From Erysipelotrichaceae bacterium (GTDB taxonomy: Bacteria > Bacillota_I > Bacilli_A > Erysipelotrichales > Erysipelotrichaceae): a stretch of DNA of 44,469 nt. Below are positions 25,382 through 34,541 of the stretch, piece after piece. The notes under the pieces were generated by a model, which saw only the letters and a list, made by a program, of their open reading frames with translations, was not told the origin of the DNA and made no database searches. The translations under genes were made by a program, and so were the position numbers. Positions within the stretch are counted from its first letter, which is position 1; every line of letters starts with the position of its first letter. The stretch lies in the NCBI GenBank assembly GCA_009773735.1, contig WSYG01000009.1:1-44469 (forward strand), read 5' to 3'.

Positions 25382-26704
25382 ATGGCAAACTATCAGGTTC
25401 CTAGAGGAACACAAGATCTATTCGGATCAGAGATTCAAAAATGGCAAAGAATCGAGCTTTTAATTCGACAATTGAGCGATGTCTTTGGGTATGAGGAAAT
25501 CAGGACACCTGAGTTTGAACATACTGAGGTCTTTAAACGCGAAAATGACTCCAGCGATGTGGTCAATAAGGAAATGTATACATTTATGGATCGTGGTGAG
25601 CGATCACTAACGTTAAAGCCAGAAGGTACAGCTGGGATTATCCGAAGTTTTGTTGAACATAAAATGTATTCTAATCCGGATATGCCTTATAAATTCTTCT
25701 ATCTGTCACCTTGTTTTAGATATGAACGACCCCAAAAAGGACGGATGAGAATCCATCATCAATTTGGGATCGAAGTCATTGGCGATAAAAATCCGATGAT
25801 CGATGCGGAAGTCATCAGTTTGGGTTTATCTTTAGTTCAAACTTTAGGAATGAAAGATCTCAAAGTATTGATCAATACCTTAGGTGACTCAATCAGTCGT
25901 GAATCCTATAAAAAAGCATTGGTTGAACACTTTAAAGAACCGATCAGCCATTTCTGTGGTGATTGTCAGCGCCGTTATGAACAAAATCCTTTACGAATAT
26001 TAGATTGTAAGATCGATCATGAGGATCCCGCCATGATCAATGCACCTAAGCTTATCGATTATCTCAATGATGAATCTAAAACTTATTTCAATTCTGTTTT
26101 AACCATCCTAAAAGCCAGTGACATCGACGTTGAAGTCAATGATAAACTGGTTCGAGGTTTGGATTACTATACGCACACCGTTTTTGAAGTGGTCAGTGTC
26201 AATGCGGATATGGGTTCACAATCAACCGTTTTTGGTGGAGGAAGATATGATGATCTCGTCAAAGATTTTGGTGGACCTGAATTATCGGGCATTGGATTTG
26301 GGATGGGTATTGAACGCCTATTGGTTGCTTTAGAAGCCGAAAAGATCGATTTGAGCGAAGAAGAAAGCTCGGATGTTTATATCGTTAGTATTGGGCAAGA
26401 AGCCAGTGATTATGCTTATCAATTATCTAATTTCCTAAGACTCAATGGCTTTGTGACCCACTTTGATTATTATCAACGCTCATTTAAAGCTCAATTCAAG
26501 ACTGCTGAACGTAAAAAAGCCAAGGTTGTCATCATCATTGGTGAGGATGAAATGAAAAAAGGTCAGGTTGTCTTAAAAAACATCGCCACTCAAGAACAAC
26601 GTGCTGTCGATGAAGGTGAGATTCTTCATCAATTGGCCCATTGGTTGGATGAAAACCATATCCATCATGAAGAAAATGAACAAGAAGGAGAAACTCATGA
26701 ATAG
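25382..26704 (+). CDS. hisS: Histidyl-tRNA synthetase
   Basis: A 440-residue class II synthetase. It begins MANYQVPRGTQDLFG (the family-typical PRGTQD). It has TLKPEGTAGIIRSFVEH, motif 2 CFRYERPQKGRMRIHHQFG, the His-A signature LVRGLDYYTHTVFEV (about 258-272) and motif 3 GIGFGMGIERLL. The C-terminal anticodon-binding domain follows. AAGGAGG five bases before ATG 25382 sets the start; a longer GTG-start frame would run into the T-box terminator. Overlaps aspS by 8 bases. Confidence 0.97.
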   Translation: MANYQVPRGTQDLFGSEIQKWQRIELLIRQLSDVFGYEEIRTPEFEHTEVFKRENDSSDVVNKEMYTFMDRGERSLTLKPEGTAGIIRSFVEHKMYSNPDMPYKFFYLSPCFRYERPQKGRMRIHHQFGIEVIGDKNPMIDAEVISLGLSLVQTLGMKDLKVLINTLGDSISRESYKKALVEHFKEPISHFCGDCQRRYEQNPLRILDCKIDHEDPAMINAPKLIDYLNDESKTYFNSVLTILKASDIDVEVNDKLVRGLDYYTHTVFEVVSVNADMGSQSTVFGGGRYDDLVKDFGGPELSGIGFGMGIERLLVALEAEKIDLSEEESSDVYIVSIGQEASDYAYQLSNFLRLNGFVTHFDYYQRSFKAQFKTAERKKAKVVIIIGEDEMKKGQVVLKNIATQEQRAVDEGEILHQLAHWLDENHIHHEENEQEGETHE

Positions 26705-28436
26705 AACACATACGAATAATGAATTGAATAAGACCCATATCGGAAAACAGGTAACTCTGATCGGATGGGTCGCTAAACGACGTAATTTCGGATCGATGGT
26801 GTTTATTGATCTGCGTGACCGTAATGGGATCACCCAAGTGGTCATCGATGAAACTTTAACAGAGTCTGTTAAAGAAGTTCGCAATGAATACTTACTGGAG
26901 GTTAGCGGGGAAGTTCTACAGCGCAAAGATGCCAATACAAAGTTAGCTACCGGTGATATTGAAGTCAAAGCATCAAAAGTAACCATCATCAATACGGCTG
27001 AATTGACCCCGATGATCATTGCGGATGAAACGGATGCTTTAGAAGACACACGTTTAAAATATCGTTATCTAGACTTAAGACGACCTGTGATGCAAAAACG
27101 TCTCATCCAAAGAGCTAAAATCGTTCAAACGATGAGAAATTGCTTGGATGATGCAGGATTTATTGATATTGAAACCCCATTGTTGACGAAATCAACCCCA
27201 GAAGGATCTCGTGAATATTTAGTTCCATCTAGAGTCCATGCTGGACAGTTTTATGCTTTGGCTCAATCTCCACAAATCTTCAAGCAGATGTTGATGGTGG
27301 CTGGATTCGAACGCTATTATCAAATTGCTCGTTGCTTCAGGGATGAAGATCTTAGGGCAGATCGTCAATTGGACTTTACTCAAGTTGATATTGAGGCATC
27401 ATTCTTAACTGAAGAAGAATTTAGAGCCGAAATGGAAGTCATGGTTTCTAAAGTTATGCAAAATGTTCTGGGTTTAAAACTTGAATTACCAATATTGACC
27501 ATGCGTTATGCAGATGCGATGAATGATTATGGAAGTGATAAACCAGATCTTCGTTTTGGATTGAAACTACAAGATGTGACTAAGTTATTTGCCTCTAGTA
27601 CTTTTGCCGTTTTCCAAAATGCATTGTCTTTTAAAGATGGTGTCATCAAAGCACTCGTTCTAGAATCAGGTTCACAGTTGACACGTAAAGAAACCGATGA
27701 ATTAACTGAAGTAGCCAAGAAAAATGGTGCTAAGGGATTGGTCGTCTTGAAGTTTCAGAACAATCAACTCGAAGGATCTGTCGTAAAATTCATGACAGAA
27801 CAAGAAAAAATGGCGTTATGCGAAGTGTTAGGCTTAAAAGATGGCGATTTGATCTTGATGACTGCGGATAAATTCGAAAAGGCATGTAATGCGTTAGGTG
27901 CTGTTCGCTTGGCATTAAGAGATAAGTTGAATCTGGCTAAGAAGGATGATTTCAAGTATTTATGGGTCGTAGATTTCCCATTGTTTGAACATGATGAACT
28001 TGAAAATCGCTATGTTGCCAAACATCATCCATTTACTCGTCCTAAAGATGAAGACTTACATTTACTAAAAACAGATCCTGCTGCAGTTCATGCCTGTGCC
28101 TATGATTTAGTACTCAATGGGTTTGAAGTTGCAGGTGGTTCGATGCGAATTTACAACCAAGAGGTTCAAAAAACCATGTTTGAAATTATTGGATTTACGA
28201 AAGTACAAGTAGAATCTCGCTTTGGTTTCTTTGTCGATGCATTTCAATACGGAACCCCTCCGCATGGTGGAATTGCCTTTGGTTTAGACCGTTTTGCGAT
28301 GGTTTTGACGCAATCTGATTCGATTAGAGATGTTATTGCTTTTCCCAAAAATGCATCCGCAAGATGTCCATTTACCGATGCACCAACACCTGTTGAAACA
28401 AAACAGCTCGATGAATTGCATTTGAAAATTAAATAA
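26697..28436 (+). CDS. aspS: Aspartyl-tRNA synthetase
   Basis: A 579-residue bacterial-type class II synthetase with an N-terminal OB-fold anticodon domain (about residues 1-105, GKQVTLIGWVAKRRNFGSM), motif 2 (CFRDEDLRADRQLDFTQVDI), a GAD insertion domain in the middle and motif 3 (GGIAFGLDRFAMVL). AAGGAG seven bases before ATG 26697 marks the start, inside the end of hisS. Whether it is discriminating (Asp only) or also charges tRNA-Asn cannot be told by eye; no gatCAB is in the window. Confidence 0.97.
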   Translation: MNRTHTNNELNKTHIGKQVTLIGWVAKRRNFGSMVFIDLRDRNGITQVVIDETLTESVKEVRNEYLLEVSGEVLQRKDANTKLATGDIEVKASKVTIINTAELTPMIIADETDALEDTRLKYRYLDLRRPVMQKRLIQRAKIVQTMRNCLDDAGFIDIETPLLTKSTPEGSREYLVPSRVHAGQFYALAQSPQIFKQMLMVAGFERYYQIARCFRDEDLRADRQLDFTQVDIEASFLTEEEFRAEMEVMVSKVMQNVLGLKLELPILTMRYADAMNDYGSDKPDLRFGLKLQDVTKLFASSTFAVFQNALSFKDGVIKALVLESGSQLTRKETDELTEVAKKNGAKGLVVLKFQNNQLEGSVVKFMTEQEKMALCEVLGLKDGDLILMTADKFEKACNALGAVRLALRDKLNLAKKDDFKYLWVVDFPLFEHDELENRYVAKHHPFTRPKDEDLHLLKTDPAAVHACAYDLVLNGFEVAGGSMRIYNQEVQKTMFEIIGFTKVQVESRFGFFVDAFQYGTPPHGGIAFGLDRFAMVLTQSDSIRDVIAFPKNASARCPFTDAPTPVETKQLDELHLKIK

Positions 28437-28438
28437 TA

Positions 28439-28447
28439 TGATATAAT
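28439..28447 (+). promoter_or_regulatory. Extended -10 promoter of the 6S-like RNA
   Basis: TGATATAAT (TATAAT 28442-28447) begins three bases after the aspS stop and predicts a start at about 28454, exactly where the outer stem of the RNA begins. Confidence 0.65.
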
Positions 28448-28453
28448 TGAGGT

Positions 28454-28631
28454 ACCCAAAAGGAACAATTTATTTCCGACATGATGTAATATGGGAAGAA
28501 CCGAAGTTGGTGGATGGTGTGAATGCTTAGAACACTAAGAATCCAAAAATTCATCACAGTTTACCCACCTGATATAACAGGGAAAACATTACACCTTTTG
28601 GGACTTTCTAAACCCGAACCATCGGGTTTTT
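28454..28631 (+). ncRNA. ssrS: Structured RNA, probable 6S RNA (SsrS), with terminator
   Basis: A long rod can be folded: outer stem CCCAAAAGG (28455-28463) / CCTTTTGGG (28594-28602); TGTAAT (28485) / ATTACA (28588); an 18/18-nt open bubble (28491-28508 against 28570-28587); GGTGG (28509) / CCACC (28565); GTG-TGAAT (28517) / ATTCA-t-CAC (28549); tip CTTAG-aaca-CTAAG (28526-28539). A terminator AAACCCGA/TCGGGTTT plus Ts follows at 28610-28631. A central bubble in a rod is the hallmark of 6S RNA, which mimics an open promoter and binds RNA polymerase. From memory, Bacillus 6S-1 also lies next to aspS. A 21-nt one-sided bulge low in the rod is less typical, so a riboswitch for the following ABC gene remains possible. 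Confidence 0.55.
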
Positions 28632-28645
28632 ATATGAGGTGAAAC

Positions 28646-30364
28646 ATGATTAAACGATTTATTAAGTATTATAAACCCTATCGATTGTTGTTTGCGATGG
28701 ATGTGGTCAGTGCGATATTGATTGCTGGACTTGATTTGGTGATTCCGCGTTTTACCAATCATTTGATCTCCAACATCATTCCGTTAAAGATAATGCAACC
28801 TTTATTATATTGGGGTATGCTTTTAGTATTATTCTTTATCGTACGTTTGATTTTGCATTATTATGTTGAATATTATGGACATGTGGTAGGTGTTGGAATG
28901 GAACATGACATGCGTAAAGATATGTTTGCCCATATCCAACAGTTACCTATTTCATATTTTGATAATGTAAAAGTTGGAAAATTGATGAGTAGACTGGTCA
29001 ATGATCTCAATGATATCGCTGAATTAGCACATCATGGTCCTGAAGACTTTTTGATTTCTTTGGTACTTTTGGTTGGTAGTTTTTACTTAATGTTTACCAG
29101 TAATGTGTATTTAGCAATCGTGATGACAATCCTGGTTCCATTAATGCTATATGTAGGGGTCAAGCAAAATCTAAAGTTCAGATCAGCATTTAGAACCATG
29201 CGTGAAAGATTGTCTGAAATCAATGCTCAAGCCGAAGATAATTTCTCTGGAATCAGAGTTGTTAAAGCCTATAATGCAGAACTTAAAGAACAAGAACAGT
29301 TCGCAAAAGGCAATTCTCACTTTGCATCAAGTCGCAAATATGCATTAAAGATCATGGCTGAATTTGGAGTTACAGTCAAAGGCTTTGTTTTAATGATCAC
29401 ATTTACTGTGTTGATTTTTGGAGGCTATTTGGTCATTCAAGATATGATGACAATAGGTCAATTGGTTGAATTCATTCTGTATGTTCAGTTGTTTCAACAA
29501 CCCATCAATCGAATTTCTGCGCTGATCATGATGTACAATCAGGCAATGGCTGGTTTTGAGCGTTTCATCGCCATTATGGATCTTAAACCCCAAAGCGATT
29601 TTCCAGAAGCGATTGCGATCGATCAAATCAAAGGGGACATTGCTTTCAATGATGTTACGTTTGAATATGGTGATCGATCTGAAAAGCATGTCTTAAATCA
29701 TATTTCTTTTAAAGTCAAAGCTGGTTCTAAGGTGGCCTTTGTTGGACCAAGCGGTAGTGGTAAATCTACCTTATGTAACCTGATACCACGCTTTTATGAG
29801 ATCACTCAAGGATCAATAACCATCGATGAAGTCGATATCCGAAACATTCAAATCAAGAGTCTACGTCATCATGTAGGCATCGTTCAGCAAGAAGTCTTTA
29901 TCTTTGCTGGAAGTGTTGGTGAAAATATTCTATACGGCAAAGCTGATGCGACTGAAGAAGAAGCCATTATAGCAGCTAAATGTGCTGAAGCATGGGATTT
30001 TATCAAAGATCTTCCGGATGGCCTTAATACAACAATAGGTGAACGAGGTGTCAAATTATCTGGTGGTCAGCGTCAACGCTTGTCATTAGCCCGAATGTTT
30101 TTAAAGAATCCAAAGATTTTACTTCTTGATGAAGCAACAAGTTCATTAGATAACACAACCGAACGCCAGATTCAAATCACATTGGATGAATTAGCCAAAG
30201 GTAGAACAACACTGGTCGTAGCTCATCGTTTAAGTACCATTAAAGATGCTGACTGGATTTATGTGTTAACGGATAAAGGTATTATGGAAGAAGGAACTCA
30301 TGATGATTTATTGAATAAACATGGGTTATATCATCGTTTAGTCAACAGTGAAAAAGAAATCTAG
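28646..30364 (+). CDS. ABC exporter, fused membrane and ATPase domains
   Basis: A 572-residue half-transporter of the type IV exporter (MsbA/LmrA-like) class. Six transmembrane helices lie within about residues 15-300, including the conserved FDNVKVGKLMSRLVNDLNDI segment. The nucleotide-binding domain has Walker A GPSGSGKST (about 367), Q-loop GIVQQEVFIFAGSV, signature LSGGQRQRLSLARM (about 471) and Walker B ILLLDEATSSLD (about 490). It should act as a homodimer; the substrate (lipid, drug or peptide) cannot be told. GAGGTGA precedes ATG 28646. Its stop codon abuts the interrupted regulator gene, suggesting co-transcription. Confidence 0.93.
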   Translation: MIKRFIKYYKPYRLLFAMDVVSAILIAGLDLVIPRFTNHLISNIIPLKIMQPLLYWGMLLVLFFIVRLILHYYVEYYGHVVGVGMEHDMRKDMFAHIQQLPISYFDNVKVGKLMSRLVNDLNDIAELAHHGPEDFLISLVLLVGSFYLMFTSNVYLAIVMTILVPLMLYVGVKQNLKFRSAFRTMRERLSEINAQAEDNFSGIRVVKAYNAELKEQEQFAKGNSHFASSRKYALKIMAEFGVTVKGFVLMITFTVLIFGGYLVIQDMMTIGQLVEFILYVQLFQQPINRISALIMMYNQAMAGFERFIAIMDLKPQSDFPEAIAIDQIKGDIAFNDVTFEYGDRSEKHVLNHISFKVKAGSKVAFVGPSGSGKSTLCNLIPRFYEITQGSITIDEVDIRNIQIKSLRHHVGIVQQEVFIFAGSVGENILYGKADATEEEAIIAAKCAEAWDFIKDLPDGLNTTIGERGVKLSGGQRQRLSLARMFLKNPKILLLDEATSSLDNTTERQIQITLDELAKGRTTLVVAHRLSTIKDADWIYVLTDKGIMEEGTHDDLLNKHGLYHRLVNSEKEI

Positions 30365-31459
30365 ATGACCAGAAATATCGAAAAACGTTTGGGAATGATC
30401 ATCGGGATCACTCGTAAAAGAAAAGTAAAACAAGGTTATTCGGATTTCAAGCAAACACAATTTATAAAAACTAACTTAAAGTATCCTTTTGAAGGCGTCT
30501 CCCTTGATTGTAACGTTTGTTCATTAGCAACACTTTCACGCATTGAGAATGGAAAACATCAACATAACTATGTGCTCATTGACTATTTTTTAAAGAAACT
30601 AGATATTCATTACCGTATCAAAGAATCAGTTTATCAAGTTCAGAAACTCCATTTAAAAAACATTACTTATGCTTTTGCGTATACTCCAATCAGTAAACTC
30701 GTGGATTTGTTGAAATCTTGCGAACAATTTTATCAAGAAAATCAAGATGATGTTTTATTAACGCTTGATTATCAAGTTTTTAGGTTCATAAATAGACTTT
30801 TTCTAAGAAAACGTGCTGATTGAGCTGAATATGATCTTCTTTTAGAAATCTTCGAAGTTGTAAATCCTTATCTTCAAGATTGGATTACAGTGAGTGGATT
30901 ATGGTTAAAACAGATCCATCCTGATTTTTGGGATCTTAAAATCAGCAATGAAAAAATTGAATTATTGAAACTAAATCAGATCTTGAAGAATGGTGATGAA
31001 AACCCAATGCATATCCAATTCAACCCATTTATTAAGAAATTTCATGACGCATCTTGGGTAATGCATGAACTAAAGGTTCTATTAGGAAATAGAGATCCTA
31101 GGTTGATTTATCCACACACTCTATCTGAGCTGACCCATTGTCTAGGAATTGCTAATCAAAAAAGCAATATAAAAAATGGTCACAGTAAATTGTTTCATGC
31201 GTTACATGCCTACGTCCACATGAGTCCACGTGCTCAAATCAAGTATCTTTCTGATCATTTGATCGACTTGTTGATCCATGAACCGTATCCTAAACCCATT
31301 ACTAAGATCATCAGTCAAAACGCCTTAATTCTATGCCAGACTCAAAAAAGTTATAAACCATTAATCAAATTACTTGAACTACATCTTGAAAATAATCATC
31401 AAAATCAACCTTTATCTAGCATTTTCAATACATATGTCAATGAAAGTAATCTTGCATAA
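30365..31459 (+). pseudogene. XRE-type helix-turn-helix regulator interrupted by an in-frame TGA
   Basis: Two frames, 30365-30823 and the one continuing to 31459, are in the same reading frame and separated only by TGA at 30821-30823. The codons after it (AEYDLLLEIFEVVNPYLQDW) stay open for 211 further residues. The first part has a helix-turn-helix-like segment CSLATLSRIENGKH (about residues 52-65). The rest looks helical, like the C-terminal domains of Rgg/PlcR-type XRE regulators, but I do not recognise a specific family. The intact product would be about 364 residues. The simplest reading is a nonsense mutation; the downstream part could restart at GTG 30890, though no ribosome site supports it. 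The gene starts directly after the ABC exporter stop. Confidence 0.7.
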
Positions 31460-31478
31460 TATTCGTTAAAATACTATG

Positions 31479-31585
31479 TGAAACGAGGTGAAAACCAAGC
31501 TGCATCATCCTGTGCTGATATGATGCTTCTGAGTCGTTTCAAACGTGTTTGCAAAAAGAAAGCAGTGTCGCGCTTTCTTTTTGTT
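31479..31585 (+). ncRNA. Small structured RNA of unknown class with its own terminator
   Basis: The outer stem TGAAACGA (31479-31486) pairs TCGTTTCA (31534-31541). Inside it, GCATCAT (31502-31508) pairs ATGATGC (31520-31526) around an 11-nt loop. An 11-bp terminator stem, AAAAAGAAAGC (31553-31563) / GCTTTCTTTTT (31572-31582), follows. TAAAAT at 31467-31472 could be a -10 giving a start at the first stem base, but its -35 is poor. It lacks the SRP, tmRNA and T-box signature sequences. Since yneF has its own promoter downstream, this is more likely an independent small RNA than a yneF leader. Confidence 0.55.
31553..31582 (+). terminator. Terminator of the small RNA
   Basis: A perfect 11-bp stem AAAAAGAAAGC / GCTTTCTTTTT with loop agtgtcgc. 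It also insulates yneF from the upstream ABC operon. Confidence 0.88.
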
Positions 31586-31589
31586 TGTC

Positions 31590-31618
31590 TTGTATTATCT
31601 TTAGTTTCAAGGTAAAAT
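31590..31618 (+). promoter_or_regulatory. Promoter of yneF
   Basis: TTGTAT (31590-31595), a 17-bp spacer and TAAAAT (31613-31618) predict a start near 31625. GGACGGTGA follows as ribosome site. Confidence 0.7.
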
Positions 31619-31639
31619 AGTCGCAGGACGGTGATATAA

Positions 31640-31858
31640 ATGACAGATTTACTTGCTTCTATACTTTACTTTGTATTAGGCTTAGCGATTGGTGGCGGTC
31701 TTGGTTTTTACTTTACACGCAAAACATTCATCAAACAGCTGAAAGACAACCCACCGATCAACGAAAAAATGATTAGGGACATGTACATGCAGATGGGTAG
31801 AAAACCATCCGAAAGCCAAATCAAACAGATTATGAAGTCGATGGACCAATACAAATAA
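31640..31858 (+). CDS. yneF: YneF/UPF0154 small membrane protein
   Basis: A 72-residue protein with one N-terminal transmembrane helix (about residues 5-25, LGLAIGGGLGFYFTRKTF). The conserved cytoplasmic tail reads NPPINEKMIRDMYMQMGRKP then SESQIKQIMKSM, the signature of UPF0154. The family is widespread in Bacillota and Mollicutes; its function is unknown. Confidence 0.93.
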   Translation: MTDLLASILYFVLGLAIGGGLGFYFTRKTFIKQLKDNPPINEKMIRDMYMQMGRKPSESQIKQIMKSMDQYK

Positions 31859-31882
31859 AAAAGATCTCGCGATCTTTTTTTT
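31857..31882. terminator. Bidirectional terminator between yneF and plsY
   Basis: AAAAAAGATC (31857-31866), loop tcgc, GATCTTTTTT (31871-31880). It overlaps the stop codons' flanks of both convergent genes and has T-runs on each strand. Confidence 0.87.
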
Positions 31883-32516
31883 ACATCCAACTTACTTTTC
31901 GTTCAGTTCCATCCATTAATCGTTGAATGTTTGAACGATGACGATAAATCAATAAGATATCTATAATGACAAGTGCAAGACTTATGGTTAGGTTAGATTG
32001 AACAAAGAAGGACAGGATAACGGTAAATGTTACGGACAACATCGCTGAGAAAGATACATATTTGGTGATCTTAAGGGTCGTTAACCCAATGACGATCGGT
32101 AAGAAAAATAAGACCCAAATCAGATTTTGATTGACTAGAAATACAGAAACACCCAAGAGATAACCGAAGGCCGTGGAGACTGCTTTTCCGCCTCTGAATT
32201 GAGCGAAGATCGGATAACAATGGCCTATGGCTGCGAATACTCCCGCAAAAGCCACATACCCAGGATAATCAGGTAAGAACATGATGGCGACCCACATGAC
32301 CAGAAATGCTTTGAATAAATCAAGGAATGCGACAGTAACTCCAGCAACTTTACCCAAGACGCGACCCGCATTGGTTCCACCTAAATTACCTGATCCAAAA
32401 TTACGGATATCTGTTTTATAGAAGACCTTTCCTACGATCAAAGCGAAGGGGATTGAACCAAACAGATAAGCGATCAAATAAACAAAAATTAGAGTTAAGA
32501 TCAGGGTTGTGTCCAT
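31881..32516 (-). CDS. plsY: Glycerol-3-phosphate acyltransferase PlsY
   Basis: A 211-residue integral membrane enzyme that acylates glycerol-3-phosphate with acyl-phosphate in the first step of phospholipid synthesis. The three conserved loops are present: GSIPFALIVGKVF with DIRNFGSGNLGGTNAGRVLG (residues about 35-54), GHCYPIFAQFRGGKAVSTAFG (about 98-118), and YRHRSNIQRLMDGTERK at the C-terminus. Five or so membrane helices are seen. GAGGAGTTCT precedes the ATG on the minus strand. Its divergent arrangement with parE-parC matches Bacillota order; the partner PlsX is not here. Confidence 0.96.
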   Translation of the reverse strand: MDTTLILTLIFVYLIAYLFGSIPFALIVGKVFYKTDIRNFGSGNLGGTNAGRVLGKVAGVTVAFLDLFKAFLVMWVAIMFLPDYPGYVAFAGVFAAIGHCYPIFAQFRGGKAVSTAFGYLLGVSVFLVNQNLIWVLFFLPIVIGLTTLKITKYVSFSAMLSVTFTVILSFFVQSNLTISLALVIIDILLIYRHRSNIQRLMDGTERKVSWM

Positions 32517-32539
32517 AGAACTCCTCTTCTTTCGGCTCT

Positions 32540-32567
32540 ATTATAACAAATTTCCTTAACCAGTGAA
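32540..32567 (-). promoter_or_regulatory. Promoter of plsY
   Basis: On the minus strand TTCACT (32567-32562), a 16-bp spacer and TATAAT (32545-32540) predict a start near 32533. Confidence 0.6.
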
Positions 32568-32591
32568 CTGTTATGCGCAGTGGCTTTGTTG

Positions 32592-32597
32592 TATAAT
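32592..32597 (+). promoter_or_regulatory. -10 box of parE-parC
   Basis: A consensus TATAAT predicts a start near 32604. The -35 is weak (TGTTAT or TTATGC region). GAGG near 32610 is the likely ribosome site for ATG 32619. Confidence 0.55.
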
Positions 32598-32618
32598 AGA
32601 GAGGTATGAGGATCACCC

Positions 32619-34541
32619 ATGGCCGTTGAAAGAAAATATGACGAAAGTAGTATACAGATCCTTGAAGGTCTAGAAGCTGTACGCAAAAGACCTGGTATGT
32701 ATATCGGTTCAACCGACTCGAGGGGACTTCACCATTTGGTGTGGGAAATCGTCGATAATGCAATCGATGAAGCCTTGAATGGATTTGGCAGAAACATAAC
32801 CATCACCATTGAAAAAGACAATGTGATCAAGATCGAAGATGAAGGACGAGGCATGCCCGTCGGACAACATAGCTCAGGTAAGAATACACTTGAAGTTATT
32901 TTTACCGTGCTTCATGCGGGTGGAAAATTCTCAGCCGAGAATGGATATAAAACAGCAGGGGGTCTACATGGTGTTGGGGCATCGGTCGTCAATGCTTTAA
33001 GTGAATGGCTTGAAGTAACAGTTGCATATGGTGGATCATATCACTCTATGAGATTTACTGAAGGTGGACGAAAAATCAGTCCTTTGGTTACCCTTCAGAA
33101 AACCAATAAAACAGGCTCTGTCGTTCGATTTAAAGCTGATCCTAAAGTGTTTGGGCATTATGAATATAATGTTGCCTTGATCAATGAAAGAGCGCGAGAA
33201 AGTGCTTATTTGCTTAAGGACATTTCGATGAAAGTCATCGATGAAAGAACCAATAAAACAGAAGTCTATCATTATACAGATGGACTAAAAGCATTCCTTG
33301 AATATCTCAATGAAGACAAGATCTCAATGAGCGATCCTTTGACCTTTGAAGGTAAAGTCAATGAGATCGGGATTCAGGTCGCTTTACAATACACCGATGA
33401 CTATCAAGAAAATACCTATTCATTTGTCAATTTAGTCAGGACAAGCGATGGGGGAACCCATGAGATCGGTTATAAAACAGCCATGACCAAAGTCATGAAT
33501 GATTTTGCGCGAAAGATCGGAATCTTAAAAGATAAAGATAAAAACTTTGAAGGCAATGATGTCAGAGAAGGTTGTACAGCCATCGTATCTGTTTCAATCC
33601 CTGAGAATTTACTTCAATTTGAAGGACAGACCAAAGGCAGACTAGGGACACCTGATGCGAAAACTGCTGTTGAAAATTTCGTAATCGAAAAGATGAATTA
33701 TTATCTTGAAGAACATCGTGAATTCGCAACGAATATCATAAAGAAGGTCCAAAAAGCTGCTTTAGCCAGAGAAGCTTCACGTAAAGCCAGAGAAGAAGCC
33801 CGTAAGGGTAAACAATCCGGTAAATCAGAGCGTATTTTATCAGGTAAATTAGCACCTGCTCAATCTCGCGATCATCGTAAGAATGAACTCTTTTTGGTTG
33901 AAGGCGATTCTGCTGGTGGTTCAGCCAAACAAGGCAGAGATTCAAAGACCCAAGCGATCTTACCTTTAAGAGGTAAAGTTTTAAACACTGAAAAGAAATC
34001 CATCGCAGATATTGAGAAAAATGAAGAACTCAATACCTTGATTCATGCAATAGGTGCAGGTGTAGGTCCTGATTTTGAGATTGAAGACATCAATTACGGT
34101 AAGATCATCATCATGACCGATGCGGATACAGATGGAGCCCATATTCAAGTTTTATTATTGACTTTCTTTTATCGATACATGCGACCGCTGATTGAAGCTG
34201 GAAATGTTTATTTGGCGCAACCGCCTTTATATAAGATGACCAAAGGCAAAGTCGTTCAATATGCTTTTGATGAGCTTGCCTTAAAAGAATTTGTGGCGAA
34301 AAATGGAAAAGTTGAGATCCAGCGCTATAAAGGTTTGGGTGAAATGAATGCGGACCAGTTGTGGGAAACGACCATGGATCCAAGTCATCGGACTTTGGTT
34401 AATGTTACCTTAGGTGATGCGATCATGGCTCAAAAGACCGTTAATATTTTAATGGGTGACAATGCGTCTATTCGTAGAACATGGATCGAAGATCATGTTG
34501 AATTTACCTTAGATGATGATTTCAGTAAGGAGGTCTTATAA
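32619..34541 (+). CDS. parE: DNA topoisomerase IV subunit B
   Basis: A 640-residue GHKL-ATPase subunit of topoisomerase IV, which decatenates daughter chromosomes. Visible are [19 protein letters not shown], the ATPase motifs [13 protein letters not shown] and [14 protein letters not shown], the Toprim domain [14 protein letters not shown] (about residue 428) and DADTDGAHI, and the C-terminal [20 protein letters not shown]. GyrB is very similar; ParE is chosen because plsY lies divergently upstream and the next gene is ParC-like. It overlaps parC by one base. Confidence 0.93.
   Translation: MAVERKYDESSIQILEGLEAVRKRPGMYIGSTDSRGLHHLVWEIVDNAIDEALNGFGRNITITIEKDNVIKIEDEGRGMPVGQHSSGKNTLEVIFTVLHAGGKFSAENGYKTAGGLHGVGASVVNALSEWLEVTVAYGGSYHSMRFTEGGRKISPLVTLQKTNKTGSVVRFKADPKVFGHYEYNVALINERARESAYLLKDISMKVIDERTNKTEVYHYTDGLKAFLEYLNEDKISMSDPLTFEGKVNEIGIQVALQYTDDYQENTYSFVNLVRTSDGGTHEIGYKTAMTKVMNDFARKIGILKDKDKNFEGNDVREGCTAIVSVSIPENLLQFEGQTKGRLGTPDAKTAVENFVIEKMNYYLEEHREFATNIIKKVQKAALAREASRKAREEARKGKQSGKSERILSGKLAPAQSRDHRKNELFLVEGDSAGGSAKQGRDSKTQAILPLRGKVLNTEKKSIADIEKNEELNTLIHAIGAGVGPDFEIEDINYGKIIIMTDADTDGAHIQVLLLTFFYRYMRPLIEAGNVYLAQPPLYKMTKGKVVQYAFDELALKEFVAKNGKVEIQRYKGLGEMNADQLWETTMDPSHRTLVNVTLGDAIMAQKTVNILMGDNASIRRTWIEDHVEFTLDDDFSKEVL

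Noticed and set aside
26535-27049. Overlapping 100- and 158-codon minus-strand frames at the hisS/aspS junction
   Set aside because: Antisense shadows of two certain genes, with no start signals.
28454-28602. A fourth T-box (for aspS or the exporter)
   Set aside because: No AGGGTGG(A/T)ACCGCG core occurs and the element lies downstream of aspS.
30365-31459. Use of TGA as tryptophan (Mollicutes-type code)
   Set aside because: At least six genes here end at TGA at positions matching family C-termini and overlap the next gene normally, and Trp is written TGG throughout, so a global code change is not supported.
31479-31585. Small SRP RNA
   Set aside because: The conserved apical sequence with GGAAGGAAGCAG-type asymmetric loop is not present.
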